This document shows, piece by piece, positions 5,375 through 5,733 of a DNA stretch of 5,733 bases. The stretch's first letter is position 1. Each line of letters opens with the position of its first letter. The notes below the pieces were generated by a model. The model worked only from the letters and a program-made list of their open reading frames with translations, had not been told where the DNA came from and did not search any database. A program made the translations under genes and the position numbers. Origin of the DNA: CAYSYM01 sp964435115 (GTDB lineage: Bacteria; Chloroflexota; UBA6077; CF-72); assembly GCA_964435115.1 (NCBI GenBank), contig CAYSYM010000095.1:1-5733 (forward strand), read 5' to 3'.

Positions 5375-5733
5375 GTGAAGTTTGGGGACGTCGTTCGCAT
5401 TCGCAGCGTGGGTGCCGGCGAGCCCACACCGGCACCCACCACCAGCACGCTCGAGCTGGCGGGCGTCGCGGAGACGCTCCGCGACGCCCGCGGCGCCACC
5501 GTCCGGCTGGAGGGCCGGACGGTCGTCGCCGTCCGCCCCTCCCGCACCGGCCCCCCGCGCCGCCTCTTGGTGCTCCGGCTGGTCGGGTACGAGGGGCCCC
5601 CCCTCCGGGGGCCCCTCGACGTCCGGGGGTTGCTGCCCCTGGAGGACCTCAACCCGGCCGGCGCGCGCCGGCTCGTCCCCCCCCCGTGGGGCGGAACCCC
5701 TGTCCCAGCCGGCCCCTATACCCCTCTGACCCT
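5375..5733 (+). CDS. Hypothetical protein, N-terminal part (runs off the window)
   Basis: The first 119 codons of a gene that continues past the right edge. The product starts MKFGDVVRIRSVGAGEPTPA and goes on through GATVRLEGRTVVAV, RRLLVLRLVGYEG and LLPLEDLNPAG. Alternating hydrophobic residues suggest beta strands, with a Thr/Pro-rich linker near residues 17-24. No domain is recognised, and no signal peptide or membrane segment is visible. Support for coding comes from the strong AAGGAGA ribosome binding site, the GTG start and the near-exclusive G/C third codon positions after codon ~20; an overlapping frame starting at 5382 is Ser/Pro/Arg-rich and less credible. It may belong to the same accessory unit as parA, by position only. 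It contains a perfect 12-bp inverted repeat at 5590-5618. Confidence 0.62.
   Translation, partial: MKFGDVVRIRSVGAGEPTPAPTTSTLELAGVAETLRDARGATVRLEGRTVVAVRPSRTGPPRRLLVLRLVGYEGPPLRGPLDVRGLLPLEDLNPAGARRLVPPPWGGTPVPAGPYTPLT
5590..5618 (+). repeat. Perfect 12-bp inverted repeat inside the last gene
   Basis: CGAGGGGCCCCC (5590-5601) and GGGGGCCCCTCG (5607-5618) form a perfect stem with a 5-base loop, encoding YEGPPLRGPLD. All 12 pairs but two are G-C, so the mRNA hairpin would be extremely stable. Codon bias towards GGG and CCC could generate it, or it may slow transcription or ribosomes. Confidence 0.6.

Overview
The window is high-GC bacterial DNA. Hand counts on single 60-base lines give about 62-63% GC in the left transporter gene, 70-72% in the hydrolase gene, 75% around 2950-3240 and 78-82% in the parA gene. 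An AT-richer island near 3660-3720 has about 52% GC. The gene set (ribose-type ABC transporter, nitrilase-family amidase, TadE-like pilin, ParA, CRISPR-like repeat) fits high-GC groups such as Chloroflexota/Thermomicrobia or Actinomycetota. The sequence alone does not settle the taxon.

Left part (1-2760), ordinary metabolism. It holds the C-terminal end of a sugar-type periplasmic binding protein, a 161-base gap with stem-loops, a complete duplicated-NBD ATPase of the RbsA/MglA/XylG type, and then a carbon-nitrogen hydrolase whose ATG overlaps the ATPase stop by 4 bases (ATGA). The three genes read as one operon: uptake of a small solute followed by hydrolysis of an amide, nitrile or N-carbamoyl bond. 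No permease gene lies between them. A U-tract-free hairpin follows the hydrolase.

Middle (2830-3270), a broken region. The first ~74 codons of a short-chain dehydrogenase (forward) run directly into the first ~72 codons of a TadE-like pilin gene (reverse). Both genes lack their C-terminal parts and neither frame stops at the join. This is a rearrangement junction or an assembly chimera.

Right part (3270-5733), probably accessory. A gene-free stretch carries two diverged ~103-base tandem units plus a partial third. Each full unit has a near-identical block around GGCGTAATTTTCGCC, a GC-rich dyad and a TTGACA box flanked by GAACTT...AAGTTC. Next comes a solitary 36-base CRISPR-repeat-like element with a perfect 8-bp stem and GAAA loop, ending 10 bases before a ParA-type ATPase gene. 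That ParA has Arg where the P-loop Lys should be. A terminator-like hairpin, a TTGACA-17-CATGCT promoter and a hairpin-rich leader fill the next ~600 bases. The window ends inside an unrecognised gene that starts at GTG behind a strong ribosome binding site. Pilin-like gene, ParA, repeats and higher GC together suggest a plasmid-derived or integrated element joined to a chromosomal locus near 3050. That is inference.
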